Assembly: GCA_937925095.1 (NCBI GenBank)
Contig: CALEXX010000025.1
Coordinates: 1 to 39,745 of the forward strand
From: an uncultured Leptotrichia sp.
GTDB taxonomy: Bacteria; Fusobacteriota; Fusobacteriia; Fusobacteriales; Leptotrichiaceae
Reading direction: 5' to 3'
DNA: 39,745 bases
Shown here: positions 1-7,618 of the stretch, piece by piece
Position numbering within the stretch: the stretch's first letter is position 1
Layout of the letters: the number at the start of each line of letters is the position of its first letter
Position numbers and translations under genes: made by a program
The notes under the pieces: model-generated
What the model saw: only the letters and a program-made list of their open reading frames with translations
Databases searched by the model: none
What the model was told of the DNA's origin: nothing

Positions 1-40
1 TTTTAGTAAATGAATAAATATGTTTTTTGTATTTTTTTTA

Positions 41-130
41 TTTTGAGACAGCCCCTTTATATATATTTAAATATTCATTCTTTTGGGATATCCCCTTTCA
101 TATTTTTGAATTTTGAGACAGCATCTCTTA
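41..130. repeat. three degenerate copies of an IS-end-like 20-mer
   Basis: The 20-mer TTTTGAGACAGCCCCTTTAT at 41-60 recurs in degenerate form at 81-100 (TTTTGGGATATCCCCTTTCA) and 111-130 (TTTTGAGACAGCATCTCTTA). Read on the minus strand the motif is GGGGCTGTCTCAAAA. I associate that with the termini of IS1182-like elements in low-G+C genomes, but I am not certain of the family. The copies lie at and just beyond the stop codon of the minus-strand lipoprotein gene. No transposase is visible. The rest of 1-127 is AT-rich and shows nothing else. Confidence 0.5.
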
Positions 131-679
131 TTCCATACTTGCCATATTCATAGTTAACATATCAAAATAATCTTTATTTGAAGCGGCATCAGCACTCCAT
201 TTATCTCCTGTTTTTTTATACACTATATCAAATGTCTTTTCTCTTGTCTTACCACTTTTTATTTTTTCTTTTATTACTTCAAGTGCTGTTTTCGTTGCTT
301 CTTTTCCTATTTCCTCTTCTGTTTTTCCTTGCATCGTTCCTATTAAACCAGCCACTTTCTGAGCTAATTCTTTCACAACTCCACCTAAATCAGGAGATTT
401 CATAGTTACATTTATAATTACTTCATTTTTATCTTTATTTTCTGTCGTTTTATTTATTTTATAAGTAATTTTTTTTAATCCCTCTGTCAGAGCTGTTTTC
501 ATTTCAGGGTTTATATTTGACTCAAAAATTTTATCAGGTCCTTCTGAAAGTTTACTTACATCTCCACTTTGTAATTTTTTCATAGTTTCTTCAAAATCCT
601 TAACTGCCGGATGTTTTCCTCCACAGCTTATTACAAACATCATCATAATTCCAAGAATTATCAAAATTCTCTTTTTCAT
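128..679 (-). CDS. small secreted lipoprotein, function unknown
   Basis: The product is a 183-residue lipoprotein. It has a short basic N-terminus, a hydrophobic segment and a lipobox ending FVISC-GG at about residue 19, so it should be lipidated and exported. The rest is charged, without membrane segments. It consists of an alpha/beta stretch, a helical Lys/Glu-rich segment (about 85-145) and a C-terminal strand pair ending in KKTGDKWSAD. That layout resembles DUF4878/DUF5105-type lipoproteins, but I do not recognise a specific family. I chose the ATG at 679 because GAAAGAGGG lies 6-8 bases upstream; the longer frame begins with TTG inside that ribosome site. It sits downstream of the sulfite reductase on the same strand, probably with its own promoter. 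Confidence 0.75.
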   Translation of the reverse strand: MKKRILIILGIMMMFVISCGGKHPAVKDFEETMKKLQSGDVSKLSEGPDKIFESNINPEMKTALTEGLKKITYKINKTTENKDKNEVIINVTMKSPDLGGVVKELAQKVAGLIGTMQGKTEEEIGKEATKTALEVIKEKIKSGKTREKTFDIVYKKTGDKWSADAASNKDYFDMLTMNMASME

Positions 680-711
680 TTCATTCCCTCTTTCCAAAAT
701 ATATTTTTTTC

Positions 712-740
712 ATTATACAACAATTTTTTTCTATTTTCTA
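712..740 (-). promoter_or_regulatory. probable promoter of the small lipoprotein gene
   Basis: On the minus strand TAGAAA (740-735) is followed after 17 bases by a perfect TATAAT (717-712). The start codon lies 33 bases downstream of the -10 box. The -35 matches the sigma-70 consensus at 4 of 6 positions. Confidence 0.45.
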
Positions 741-769
741 TTTGTTCTTTCTTAGTTAGAGAATTTTTA

Positions 770-2371
770 TTACTGTGCATATTTTTTTATAAGTTCATTT
801 ACCTTTTGATATTCTGTATTAAAAAATTCATGAAAATCCTTAATTTTACTTTCTCTCTTCAATAAAGCCATTTCATAAAGCATTTCAGGTAAATCTTTTT
901 CTAAAATTATTGCTTTTCCTGCCAGCTCTATATTCTTATTTTCACTTAACAATGTATAAGCGATATTCACTTTTTCATCTATCTTTTTAATTCTACCTGA
1001 AAATCCAAGATCTCCCTTAAAGGTCAGACTGCATGAATTAGGACACCCTGAAATTCTCAGCTGCGGTAATTCCTTTTTCAATTTTGCATCATTACTGTCA
1101 AATTTCTTTAATATCTTGTCAAAGGCACTTTTACTGGAAGTTATTGCCAATCTGCATCTTGGCACACCAGTACACGTAATTGTATCTTCAAAAGGACTTC
1201 TTATAAGTCTTTCTTCGAAATTTTTCAAAATATGTAAAGTTTCTTCACCATTTAAATTGAAAACTATAATTTCCTGATTATTTGTAAGTTTTATTTTTAT
1301 TTCATGATTTAAGCTTTCTAAATAGTCAAGAATTCCTTCCAGTTGTTTTCTTCTTATAACTCCACCTGCAAATTTCAATTTTACAGCATAAATTCCCTTC
1401 TGTATGTAACTTTCCCTCACATTTATAAGAAGTTCCTCATCTATTCCTTCAGAAACAAAGTCTACTTCCTTGCTCCATTCAAATGCTTCTTCCTGATTTT
1501 TCACATCTTTGTAAAGTTCCTTTATATCAATTACAGAGTCTATTTCCTTTTTTGCCTTCTCAACATATCCTTCAAATTTTTCTTCAAATGCCTCTATTCC
1601 TATTTTTCTGTTCATTGTTCTTACTCTTGCCCTTGGATTTGTAACTTCCATGTTATCCTTGAACATCATTACCATTGCCCTCATACAATAAAGCATTTCT
1701 TCAGCCTTTATATCCTTCGAATATTTATAAGGATTCTTATTTGACAGGTTCAGACCAAAATCAAAATATACTTCAAAATAGTCTTCTCCATTTATTTTTT
1801 TTGCAATAAATCCCATATCAGAATATTTCGCCCCTGCAGTATCCTCACTGCTGTTTGAAGCTGAAAATTTCAGTTTTCCAGGAAGTGTATATGTATCTTC
1901 ATTCTGAAACAGGTAATTTATTGAATGGACTGCATAAGGAGTCACATCAAACTCTTCCTTTTCAAAACCACTATACGATGAAATAATCATTCCTCTTATA
2001 CTTTTTCCACCTACAGCCTGAGTCTTTAATCCTACGTTAAACAAATCTTCTATTAATGGGAGAACATTCTCTGCCTTAATTCCCCTCAGCTGGATTCCAT
2101 GCCTTGTTGTAAGTTTTATTTCTCCGTCACCATGTTTTAAAGATAAATCTGACACAGCCCTCAGCTGCTGCAATGTTATAAGTCCTGCCCTTATTCTAGG
2201 ACGGATAAAATAACTTCTTTCTCCCCTTTCATAGTAAACTCCGTTTATAGGTCCTATTGTTTTTATAGGTACTTCCTTTTCTCCAAGTTCCCTATGCCTT
2301 GCAAAATCTTCCTCAAATTTTTGCATCATTTTTTCTCTTAACTTTAAAAAATTTTCCTTCAGTATTTTCAT
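770..2371 (-). CDS. siroheme [4Fe-4S] sulfite/nitrite reductase
   Basis: This is a member of the siroheme nitrite/sulfite reductase family, about 533 residues and full length. It catalyses six-electron reduction of sulfite to sulfide or nitrite to ammonia in the cytoplasm. The siroheme-side motif TTRHGIQLRG is at about residues 88-97. The cluster ligands are C-x5-C in CTGVPRC (about 400 and 406) and C-x3-C in GCPNSC (about 443 and 447), so the catalytic centre is complete. I place the start at the ATG at 2371, because AAAAGGA is correctly spaced for it and abuts the other ATG two codons upstream. No electron-donor subunit is adjacent, so ferredoxin is the likely donor. Sequence alone does not settle sulfite versus nitrite. 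Confidence 0.9.
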   Translation of the reverse strand: MKILKENFLKLREKMMQKFEEDFARHRELGEKEVPIKTIGPINGVYYERGERSYFIRPRIRAGLITLQQLRAVSDLSLKHGDGEIKLTTRHGIQLRGIKAENVLPLIEDLFNVGLKTQAVGGKSIRGMIISSYSGFEKEEFDVTPYAVHSINYLFQNEDTYTLPGKLKFSASNSSEDTAGAKYSDMGFIAKKINGEDYFEVYFDFGLNLSNKNPYKYSKDIKAEEMLYCMRAMVMMFKDNMEVTNPRARVRTMNRKIGIEAFEEKFEGYVEKAKKEIDSVIDIKELYKDVKNQEEAFEWSKEVDFVSEGIDEELLINVRESYIQKGIYAVKLKFAGGVIRRKQLEGILDYLESLNHEIKIKLTNNQEIIVFNLNGEETLHILKNFEERLIRSPFEDTITCTGVPRCRLAITSSKSAFDKILKKFDSNDAKLKKELPQLRISGCPNSCSLTFKGDLGFSGRIKKIDEKVNIAYTLLSENKNIELAGKAIILEKDLPEMLYEMALLKRESKIKDFHEFFNTEYQKVNELIKKYAQ

Positions 2372-2432
2372 TTTCATTCCTTTTCTTCTTATTTTTTATA
2401 AATTATAATATTTCTTAAAATAATTGCAGATA

Positions 2433-2441
2433 ATTATATCA
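2433..2441 (-). promoter_or_regulatory. extended -10 promoter for the sulfite/nitrite reductase
   Basis: On the minus strand the sequence reads TGATATAAT, an extended -10 (TGN plus perfect TATAAT), about 60 bases before the start codon. No good -35 box is present, as is usual for extended -10 promoters. The same nonamer occurs ahead of manC. Confidence 0.45.
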
Positions 2442-2493
2442 TATTTTTTATTATAAAAAGTATTATTTTTTATAAGTTCCTATAAAAAAAATT

Positions 2494-2522
2494 AATTTGA
2501 TAAACAAATTATTTGCATGCAA
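2494..2522. promoter_or_regulatory. candidate operator palindromes in the divergent region
   Basis: Two adjacent palindromes lie between the divergently transcribed reductase and NlpC/P60-like genes: AATTTG-N5-CAAATT (2494-2510) and TTGCATGCAA (2513-2522). Their position upstream of both promoters suits a regulator site. No regulator gene is nearby to name the factor. Confidence 0.3.
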
Positions 2523-2544
2523 TTTATTAAATATGAATAAAAAC

Positions 2545-2573
2545 TGGACTATTTTTCAGCTTTCTTATATAAT
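2545..2573 (+). promoter_or_regulatory. promoter of the NlpC/P60-like lipoprotein gene
   Basis: TGGACT (2545-2550) and a perfect TATAAT (2568-2573) are separated by 17 bases. They lie just upstream of the ribosome site GAAAGGA (2588-2593). Confidence 0.5.
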
Positions 2574-2603
2574 ATATAATAAATGTGAAAGGATATGATA
2601 GTG

Positions 2604-3194
2604 ATGATTTCAGATATTAAAACAATAAAAAATAATAAAACTTTCATAAGACAGCTATTGATTGCCATTTTACTTATTTTTTTAGTTATTTCGTGCCAGT
2701 CAATAAATCCAAAATATAAATGGTATCAGCCTGAAGAAGTTATTTCAAAAGTTGATCAGCTGCAACCTGGAGATATTTTAATTCTTTCAAAGGAACCTAC
2801 TATCCGTTCTATGTGGGGGCACAGTGCAATACTGAATGAAGAGAAAAAAATTGTAGAGTTTCCTTCGTATTCGGCAGGATATAGTGAAAGCCCAATTTAT
2901 GCATGGTCAAAACTAAAAAGAAAGATAGCAATCTTTAGACTGAAAAATATAGATGATAAATTTAGAAGTGCCCTATTTAACGAAATTGATAAAACTGTTA
3001 CAAAACCATATGGCCTAACATTTGATAAGAATTTTGATAAAAGGCTGTACTGCTCTCAGTTTGTATATCTTGTTTTTAAAAATGCAGGAAAGAATACAGG
3101 ACGTAATGTTGACCTTGATTCTGATGGGGGTGGCTGGGTAATGCCTTTTGACATTATGGAATCACCATTACTTGAAAACATTGTTCTGGAATAA
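2604..3194 (+). CDS. lipoprotein with permuted NlpC/P60 (YiiX-like) papain fold
   Basis: This is a probable cell-surface or periplasmic cysteine hydrolase of the YiiX/YebB (DUF830-type) permuted NlpC/P60 family. The N-terminus has a hydrophobic segment and the lipobox LVIS-C (Cys at about residue 31). The family hallmarks follow in permuted order: LQPGDIL (about 54-60), WGHSAIL with the catalytic His (about 73), and LYCSQF with the probable nucleophile Cys (about 150). The substrate is unknown; the wider family includes cell-wall peptidases and amidases acting on lipids. I place the start at the ATG at 2604 because GAAAGGA (2588-2593) is 10 bases away, whereas the ATG at 2595 is only one base from it. 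A GTG at 2601 is also possible. The gene stands alone, with its own promoter and a terminator directly after it. Confidence 0.8.
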   Translation: MISDIKTIKNNKTFIRQLLIAILLIFLVISCQSINPKYKWYQPEEVISKVDQLQPGDILILSKEPTIRSMWGHSAILNEEKKIVEFPSYSAGYSESPIYAWSKLKRKIAIFRLKNIDDKFRSALFNEIDKTVTKPYGLTFDKNFDKRLYCSQFVYLVFKNAGKNTGRNVDLDSDGGGWVMPFDIMESPLLENIVLE

Positions 3195-3202
3195 AAATAT
3201 CT

Positions 3203-3262
3203 AAAAAAATGTACTGCACCCAAAATCTTGGACACAAGATTGAAGGTGCAGTATATTTTTAT
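3203..3262. terminator. bidirectional terminator built from IS150-like ends
   Basis: Outer arms TACTGCACC (3212-3220) and GGTGCAGTA (3245-3253) enclose inner arms AATCTTG and CAAGATT. A T-rich run follows on the plus strand (TATTTTTATTTT), and an A-run (3203-3209) gives a T-run on the minus strand. It therefore serves the convergent genes ending at 3194 and 3259. The left arm, from TGTACTGCACCC at 3210 through CTTGGACA, closely resembles IS150-group IS3-family terminal repeats, and the right arm is the inverted copy. This suggests a collapsed element or a miniature inverted-repeat relic. Confidence 0.75.
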
Positions 3263-4053
3263 TTTATATCAATTATGCTCATATATGGAAAGTGATCGCT
3301 TAATTTAGTCCAATCTTGTGTATCATCCTTTATGAAAAAACTTTTTTTCACCTTCCAGTTATTGGAATAATCTCCAAATATATAGTCTATTCTAGGATCT
3401 TCAATACTTCTCATTTCTTTATCTTTTCCTTCAAAGTAACTATCCTTCCATTCCTTTGTAAGTGTCTGATAATATTCCGTATTTGGAAGCAAGTTCAAAT
3501 CTCCGCTTAAAAACTTTACATCACTTTCAAATAATCCATTTAACAGTGAAAGGGATTCAAGCTCTTCCTTTTTTATTTCTTTTTTATAATCCATGTGGGT
3601 ATTAATTATCATTACTTTCTTTCCAAATTCCTCTTTTTCAAGTTCTGCTATTACAACTTGACGTTTCTCAGCCCCGATTGAAGGTAATTCATAGGCATAT
3701 ATTTTTTCTACCGGATATTTTGAAATAAAGGAAATCCCAAATTCCCCCGAATCAAAATCCCTTGATTTCTGAAAATAATAATAGTTATACCCAAGTTCAA
3801 CCGCTATATCAAAAGTTACATCCCTAAAATTACTTCTTTTTGTATTTTTGTCAACTTCCTGCAATGAAACAAAGTCAGGCTTATACTTTTTTATACTTTC
3901 CCCAAGCTTTATTCCGTTAGCCAGTCTTGCTCCATAAATATTATACGTCATTATCCTTAATTCTTTTCCTTCAGCTACTAGCATTACACTCATAAATAAC
4001 AATATTTTCAGTATTTTTTTTAAAACTTTCATTTTCTTTTTACTTCCTTTCAT
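3259..4053 (-). CDS. exported endonuclease/exonuclease/phosphatase-family hydrolase
   Basis: A metal-dependent phosphoesterase of the EEP superfamily (DNase I / sphingomyelinase fold), about 264 residues. All the usual motifs are present in order: MTYNIYG, LQEVD (catalytic Glu), NTHMD, SGDLN (Asp/Asn), RIDYIF and LSDHFP (terminal Asp-His pair). A basic, hydrophobic N-terminus ending near MLVAEGKE looks like a signal peptide, so the enzyme probably acts outside the cytoplasm. The start could be the ATG at 4053 (AAAAAAGG upstream) or the ATG at 4032 (AAAGGAAG upstream); the latter gives the tidier signal peptide. It follows the GT32 gene by 4 bases and looks like the last gene of the polysaccharide operon. 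Whether it cleaves nucleic acid or a phospholipid or phosphodiester cannot be told. Confidence 0.82.
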   Translation of the reverse strand: MKGSKKKMKVLKKILKILLFMSVMLVAEGKELRIMTYNIYGARLANGIKLGESIKKYKPDFVSLQEVDKNTKRSNFRDVTFDIAVELGYNYYYFQKSRDFDSGEFGISFISKYPVEKIYAYELPSIGAEKRQVVIAELEKEEFGKKVMIINTHMDYKKEIKKEELESLSLLNGLFESDVKFLSGDLNLLPNTEYYQTLTKEWKDSYFEGKDKEMRSIEDPRIDYIFGDYSNNWKVKKSFFIKDDTQDWTKLSDHFPYMSIIDIK

Positions 4054-4057
4054 ATCT

Positions 4058-4804
4058 TTACCTTTTTTCAACAAGATAGTATCTGGCTATAATTCTCATT
4101 TTCTTTATTAATTTTGGAATTCCCGTTAGATGCTTACTCTCGAGAAAAAGCCTCGCCTTAAGACTCGACCAGCTGTCATTCCACCAATGGATTCCATATG
4201 TATTTTCCTTTATACAATCTGGTGAATACTTCTCTCTAAAACCGTAAGGATAAAAATATTCTTTAGGATATATTGTTATTTCTCCTTCCTTTAATGTATT
4301 TTCCCTTTTATCAGTCAATCCATATTTTTTTTCAAATATATAAGTAAATATCTTCGGAATTGTCCATAAAGGTTTTTCCCATATTTCCCCTTCATAAAAC
4401 TCTATCATATTTTTCAGTATTTCATTATGTCTGTCTGTTCCAAAAATTCCAACACTTATATGTTTTTCATCCTCATATCCTATAAAAAATTTCATTTTTT
4501 CATTTTCTATTAATGGTGATATATCTTTTATAATTTCCATATCAGTGTCTACATATATTCCTGAATTTTCATACATATAATGTACCCTTATATAGTCAGA
4601 CATATATGCCCAGAGTTTTCTCTCATAACATTCCCTGAAAAATCTATTTTTTTTCAGATGACCTTCTATATCAAAATTCTTTTCATTTATTTCAATTATT
4701 TCAAAATCTGGAAGTTTTTCCTGCCATGATTTCAGACATTTATAAAATATATCAGGCTTTTTGGCATTCCCTATCCAGACATAGTACAATTTTTTTTCTA
4801 TCAT
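4058..4804 (-). CDS. GT32-family glycosyltransferase
   Basis: A cytoplasmic sugar transferase of the Gly_transf_sug / GT32 type (capsular polysaccharide synthesis, Och1-like), 248 residues. The N-terminal LYYVWIG and the DxD motif in GIYVDTDME (residues 82-90, DTD at 86-88) are typical of the family. AYMSDYIRV just before it is the usual conserved helix. The start ATG overlaps the stop of the upstream acetyltransferase gene in an ATGA arrangement, with a strong GGGAGAA ribosome site, indicating translational coupling. It probably adds a hexose to the repeat unit of the surface polysaccharide made by this operon; donor and linkage are not predictable. Confidence 0.85.
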   Translation of the reverse strand: MIEKKLYYVWIGNAKKPDIFYKCLKSWQEKLPDFEIIEINEKNFDIEGHLKKNRFFRECYERKLWAYMSDYIRVHYMYENSGIYVDTDMEIIKDISPLIENEKMKFFIGYEDEKHISVGIFGTDRHNEILKNMIEFYEGEIWEKPLWTIPKIFTYIFEKKYGLTDKRENTLKEGEITIYPKEYFYPYGFREKYSPDCIKENTYGIHWWNDSWSSLKARLFLESKHLTGIPKLIKKMRIIARYYLVEKR

Positions 4805-5280
4805 TTTTTCTCCCGGTTTTCACTTTTTTTCATAATCATCGTGTACTTTTTCCTTGGATTTTCAACAATATTTACAACTTTAAATCCAATTTTCTCATAT
4901 AATTTTTTAGCTCCTGCATTATAATCAAAAACATTTAATGTAATTGAATTTATATTTTCATCTTGAAAAATCAAATTTATAAATTCCATCAAAGCCCTTT
5001 TTCCAAGACCTTTTCCTGCAAGCTCAGGATTAATCATAAACCGTCCAATATGAATATTATCAAGCTCTATACGTATTTTCTGAATAATCCCGACAAACTC
5101 ATTTTCACAAAAAATCGAACAGATATTATTCAAATCATCAATTTGACTATCTGTAAGAGGAAAAGCAAGGTTTGCTCCAGCCCATTGCTCAAGAAAATTT
5201 TTTCCCTTTTCATTTGTCCATTTAACTATATAATTTTTATTTTTATTATTTATTCCTTCTATTATTTCTATATTTTTCAT
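4801..5280 (-). CDS. GNAT-family N-acetyltransferase
   Basis: A GCN5-related acetyltransferase of about 159 residues. The acetyl-CoA binding motif A is visible as INPELAGKGLGKRAL, and motif B as DYNAGAKKLYEKIGFK near the C-terminus. I chose the ATG at 5280 (MKNIEIIEG), which has GAGGAG upstream; the frame stays open further inside wzy. The gene overlaps the end of wzy by 35 bases and is followed directly by the GT32 gene. It may therefore acetylate an amino sugar or the finished glycan, although GNAT substrates cannot be deduced from sequence. Confidence 0.82.
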   Translation of the reverse strand: MKNIEIIEGINNKNKNYIVKWTNEKGKNFLEQWAGANLAFPLTDSQIDDLNNICSIFCENEFVGIIQKIRIELDNIHIGRFMINPELAGKGLGKRALMEFINLIFQDENINSITLNVFDYNAGAKKLYEKIGFKVVNIVENPRKKYTMIMKKSENREKK

Positions 5281-6676
5281 TAATTTTAAACTCCTCATTT
5301 TCTTCAATTTTCCTGTACATATAGTCAAATCCAAATATAAGTATGTATACACCTGCAAGCATAGCCATATTCTTTATCAGCCCTTCTCCAAAAAATGAAC
5401 CTCTTGGAATGTAGAACAGATTAGGAATGAAGTAATAGCTTGTAAGCAGTAAAAATCTATTTCTTACAACGTATTTTTCATATTTTATTATCATATACCC
5501 CAGCAGTATGGAAATAACGATAATCCACACATACCCAAGATCGTACATTTCAGCTATATAATTTGAACCAATTCCTTCCCCTTTCATATATGCAAGGGGA
5601 TTTAAGGCATATGTCAGCTTATCTGCCAAAGAATTTGTCGTATTCAGTGCTTCTGCAGACTGAGGCTTAAATCCGAATATTCCCTGTAATATATAGGGAT
5701 ACGAACCTGCTCCTACAATTTTACTTTTCAGATCTATCGTATACCCCAGTACAAGGTAGCTTACTCCCTGCGAAAATAGAAAATTATATACAGAATTTAT
5801 CAAATCTAAAGAAAATACCTTCTTACTTCTTATTGAAACAAGTATCTGTGAAAACAGCACTGTAAATCCTACCAGTTTTGCCATTGTTTTAGCTTTGATT
5901 TTTATTCCGTAAACCTTTGCGTAATACCACATTATAAATAAAAGCTGTGTCAGGAATATTGCCCTCGCACCTTTAAAGGAATCCAGCAGTTTTACCATAA
6001 GATACAGTGAAGAAATAGTAAGAAACTTCCTTTTTGAAGGAATTGATATTAAAAATATCAAAAATCCTATTGTCATTATTGTCCCTGAACCTTTTGTAAA
6101 GAATGGATAGTCCACTCCTTTCAATATACCTGTATAATACGCTTCATATCCTGCCTGCAGTATGACCTTCAGCTGAATAAACATCTTATAAGCAAGTGCA
6201 GGTAATGCAACTATAAACAGAAACATTCCAAAATCAGTATATATCTTCTTATTTTTAAGAGTTATACGGCTTTTCAGCTCATTTTCCTTTTCATTTAGAA
6301 TACCTATAAAAAATCCCAAATGAGTAAAGAGCAGTACGATTATAAATACATTTATTATTTCCATCCGTACATCATTGAAAAAATAATAGTTTGCAAATTT
6401 TGTAGCCCATCCAAATTCCTTATATCCTACAATATCCAGAAATATCCTCGTAAAATTAAAGAGAAACAGCGTATAGAGGAATACCATGTAGGAATTCAGC
6501 CAGTCCAAGTAAATCTTTCCTGTGACAAAAGTGTAAATATACACTCCCATTAGAAGAATTTCCAAAAACTTCATTTCCGTTGTATCATTTGGAAAGACAA
6601 CTATATTTTTTAAAAATAGTACGAAAAATATTACGAATACATGTAAAATTGTAAATAATATTTTATCTTTCTTCAT
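5246..6676 (-). CDS. wzy: Wzy-type O-antigen/capsule repeat-unit polymerase
   Basis: A multi-spanning inner-membrane protein of 476 residues with about 11-12 hydrophobic segments. It matches the O-antigen polymerase Wzy type in length and layout. Features include the central SFKGARAIFLTQ segment, the large loop holding GAGSYPYILQGIFGF, and the late GEGIGSNYIAEMYDLG motif, which recalls the family signature near the last periplasmic loop. It joins undecaprenyl-linked repeat units in the periplasm. Assignment rests on topology, that motif and the neighbouring wzx gene, since Wzy proteins diverge fast. It begins 29 bases after the GT2 gene. Confidence 0.78.
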   Translation of the reverse strand: MKKDKILFTILHVFVIFFVLFLKNIVVFPNDTTEMKFLEILLMGVYIYTFVTGKIYLDWLNSYMVFLYTLFLFNFTRIFLDIVGYKEFGWATKFANYYFFNDVRMEIINVFIIVLLFTHLGFFIGILNEKENELKSRITLKNKKIYTDFGMFLFIVALPALAYKMFIQLKVILQAGYEAYYTGILKGVDYPFFTKGSGTIMTIGFLIFLISIPSKRKFLTISSLYLMVKLLDSFKGARAIFLTQLLFIMWYYAKVYGIKIKAKTMAKLVGFTVLFSQILVSIRSKKVFSLDLINSVYNFLFSQGVSYLVLGYTIDLKSKIVGAGSYPYILQGIFGFKPQSAEALNTTNSLADKLTYALNPLAYMKGEGIGSNYIAEMYDLGYVWIIVISILLGYMIIKYEKYVVRNRFLLLTSYYFIPNLFYIPRGSFFGEGLIKNMAMLAGVYILIFGFDYMYRKIEENEEFKINEKYRNNRRNK

Positions 6677-6705
6677 AATTTAAATCCCATTTCCTTATTT
6701 TTCTG

Positions 6706-7584
6706 TTATAAATCTTTTTTCCCCTTCCAATACATATACATTCCTACAGGAAGTGAAATTATTAATCCCATTTTATTGTAACATTCTTTATAGATTTTTG
6801 AAAATCCATATCCTGCGACTTTGCAGAATTTGTAATAAACAGCATTATTTAAAATTTTCTGTTTAAAAGTCAGTTTCTGCAAGTTAATTTCATTATGGTA
6901 AAGAGCCTGGCCTTTAGGATTTCTAAGCAGTAAATTATTATACTTTGCTGTCAGTCCGTCTTCCTGATACTCCTTTATTTCAATTTTTTCGTTTACATAG
7001 AGCATTTTATATTTTTGACAGATTCTATTATAGACAACTGCTTCAGTTGTAAACTTTTCCCCTTCAAAAACTGGAAATGGATATTTTTTAAGTATCTCTG
7101 TACGGAACATAAGTCCTTTATCACCTTTAACTCCATGTTTATTATAAATATCAAACTGTGTTGAAATCATTTCCTTTTGGGGAAATTCCCTTCCAATGAC
7201 TTTTCCGTCAGGATATATTGATAAATACCCCATCCCCGCAATTTCATCATTTTTTTCATATTTTTCCCAGTATTTTAAAATCGTCTCAAGACCAGTTTCC
7301 ACATATTCATCATCAGAATCAAGACATATAAAAAGCTCTCCTTCTGCTTTCTCAACTCCAAAGTTATATGCCCTCTGCTTTCCACCATTTTCTGTATGAA
7401 AATATCTTATATTCAGCTTTTTTTCATTTATAAATTCTTTTACCCTCTCTTCTGTCCCATCAGTAGAACCGTCATCAATTATAAGCCATTCAAAATCCCT
7501 GTATGTCTGATTTTGAAGTGAAGTATAGAGTTTTCCAAGCAGTTCTTTTCTATTAAAAGTAGGAGTAAATATAGTAAATTTCAT
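6706..7584 (-). CDS. GT2-family glycosyltransferase
   Basis: A GT-A fold glycosyltransferase of family 2, about 292 residues, acting on the cytoplasmic face of the membrane. The N-terminus reads FTIFTPTFNRKELL, followed by the nucleotide-binding IDDGSTDGT and the metal-binding CLDSDDEYV (DxD-like). A C-terminal basic amphipathic stretch may hold it to the membrane. I chose the ATG at 7584 because AAGGGATG lies 8 bases upstream; the longer frame starts at a GTG without a site. Its place between wzx and wzy says it builds the polysaccharide repeat unit. The transferred sugar is unknown. Confidence 0.88.
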   Translation of the reverse strand: MKFTIFTPTFNRKELLGKLYTSLQNQTYRDFEWLIIDDGSTDGTEERVKEFINEKKLNIRYFHTENGGKQRAYNFGVEKAEGELFICLDSDDEYVETGLETILKYWEKYEKNDEIAGMGYLSIYPDGKVIGREFPQKEMISTQFDIYNKHGVKGDKGLMFRTEILKKYPFPVFEGEKFTTEAVVYNRICQKYKMLYVNEKIEIKEYQEDGLTAKYNNLLLRNPKGQALYHNEINLQKLTFKQKILNNAVYYKFCKVAGYGFSKIYKECYNKMGLIISLPVGMYMYWKGKKDL

Positions 7585-7618
7585 TTTTTTCATCCCTTCG
7601 GCAGTCACTCACGACTAA

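Noticed and set aside
41..130. CRISPR-like repeats
   Set aside because: Only three degenerate copies with unequal spacing (40 and 30 bases) and no cas genes.
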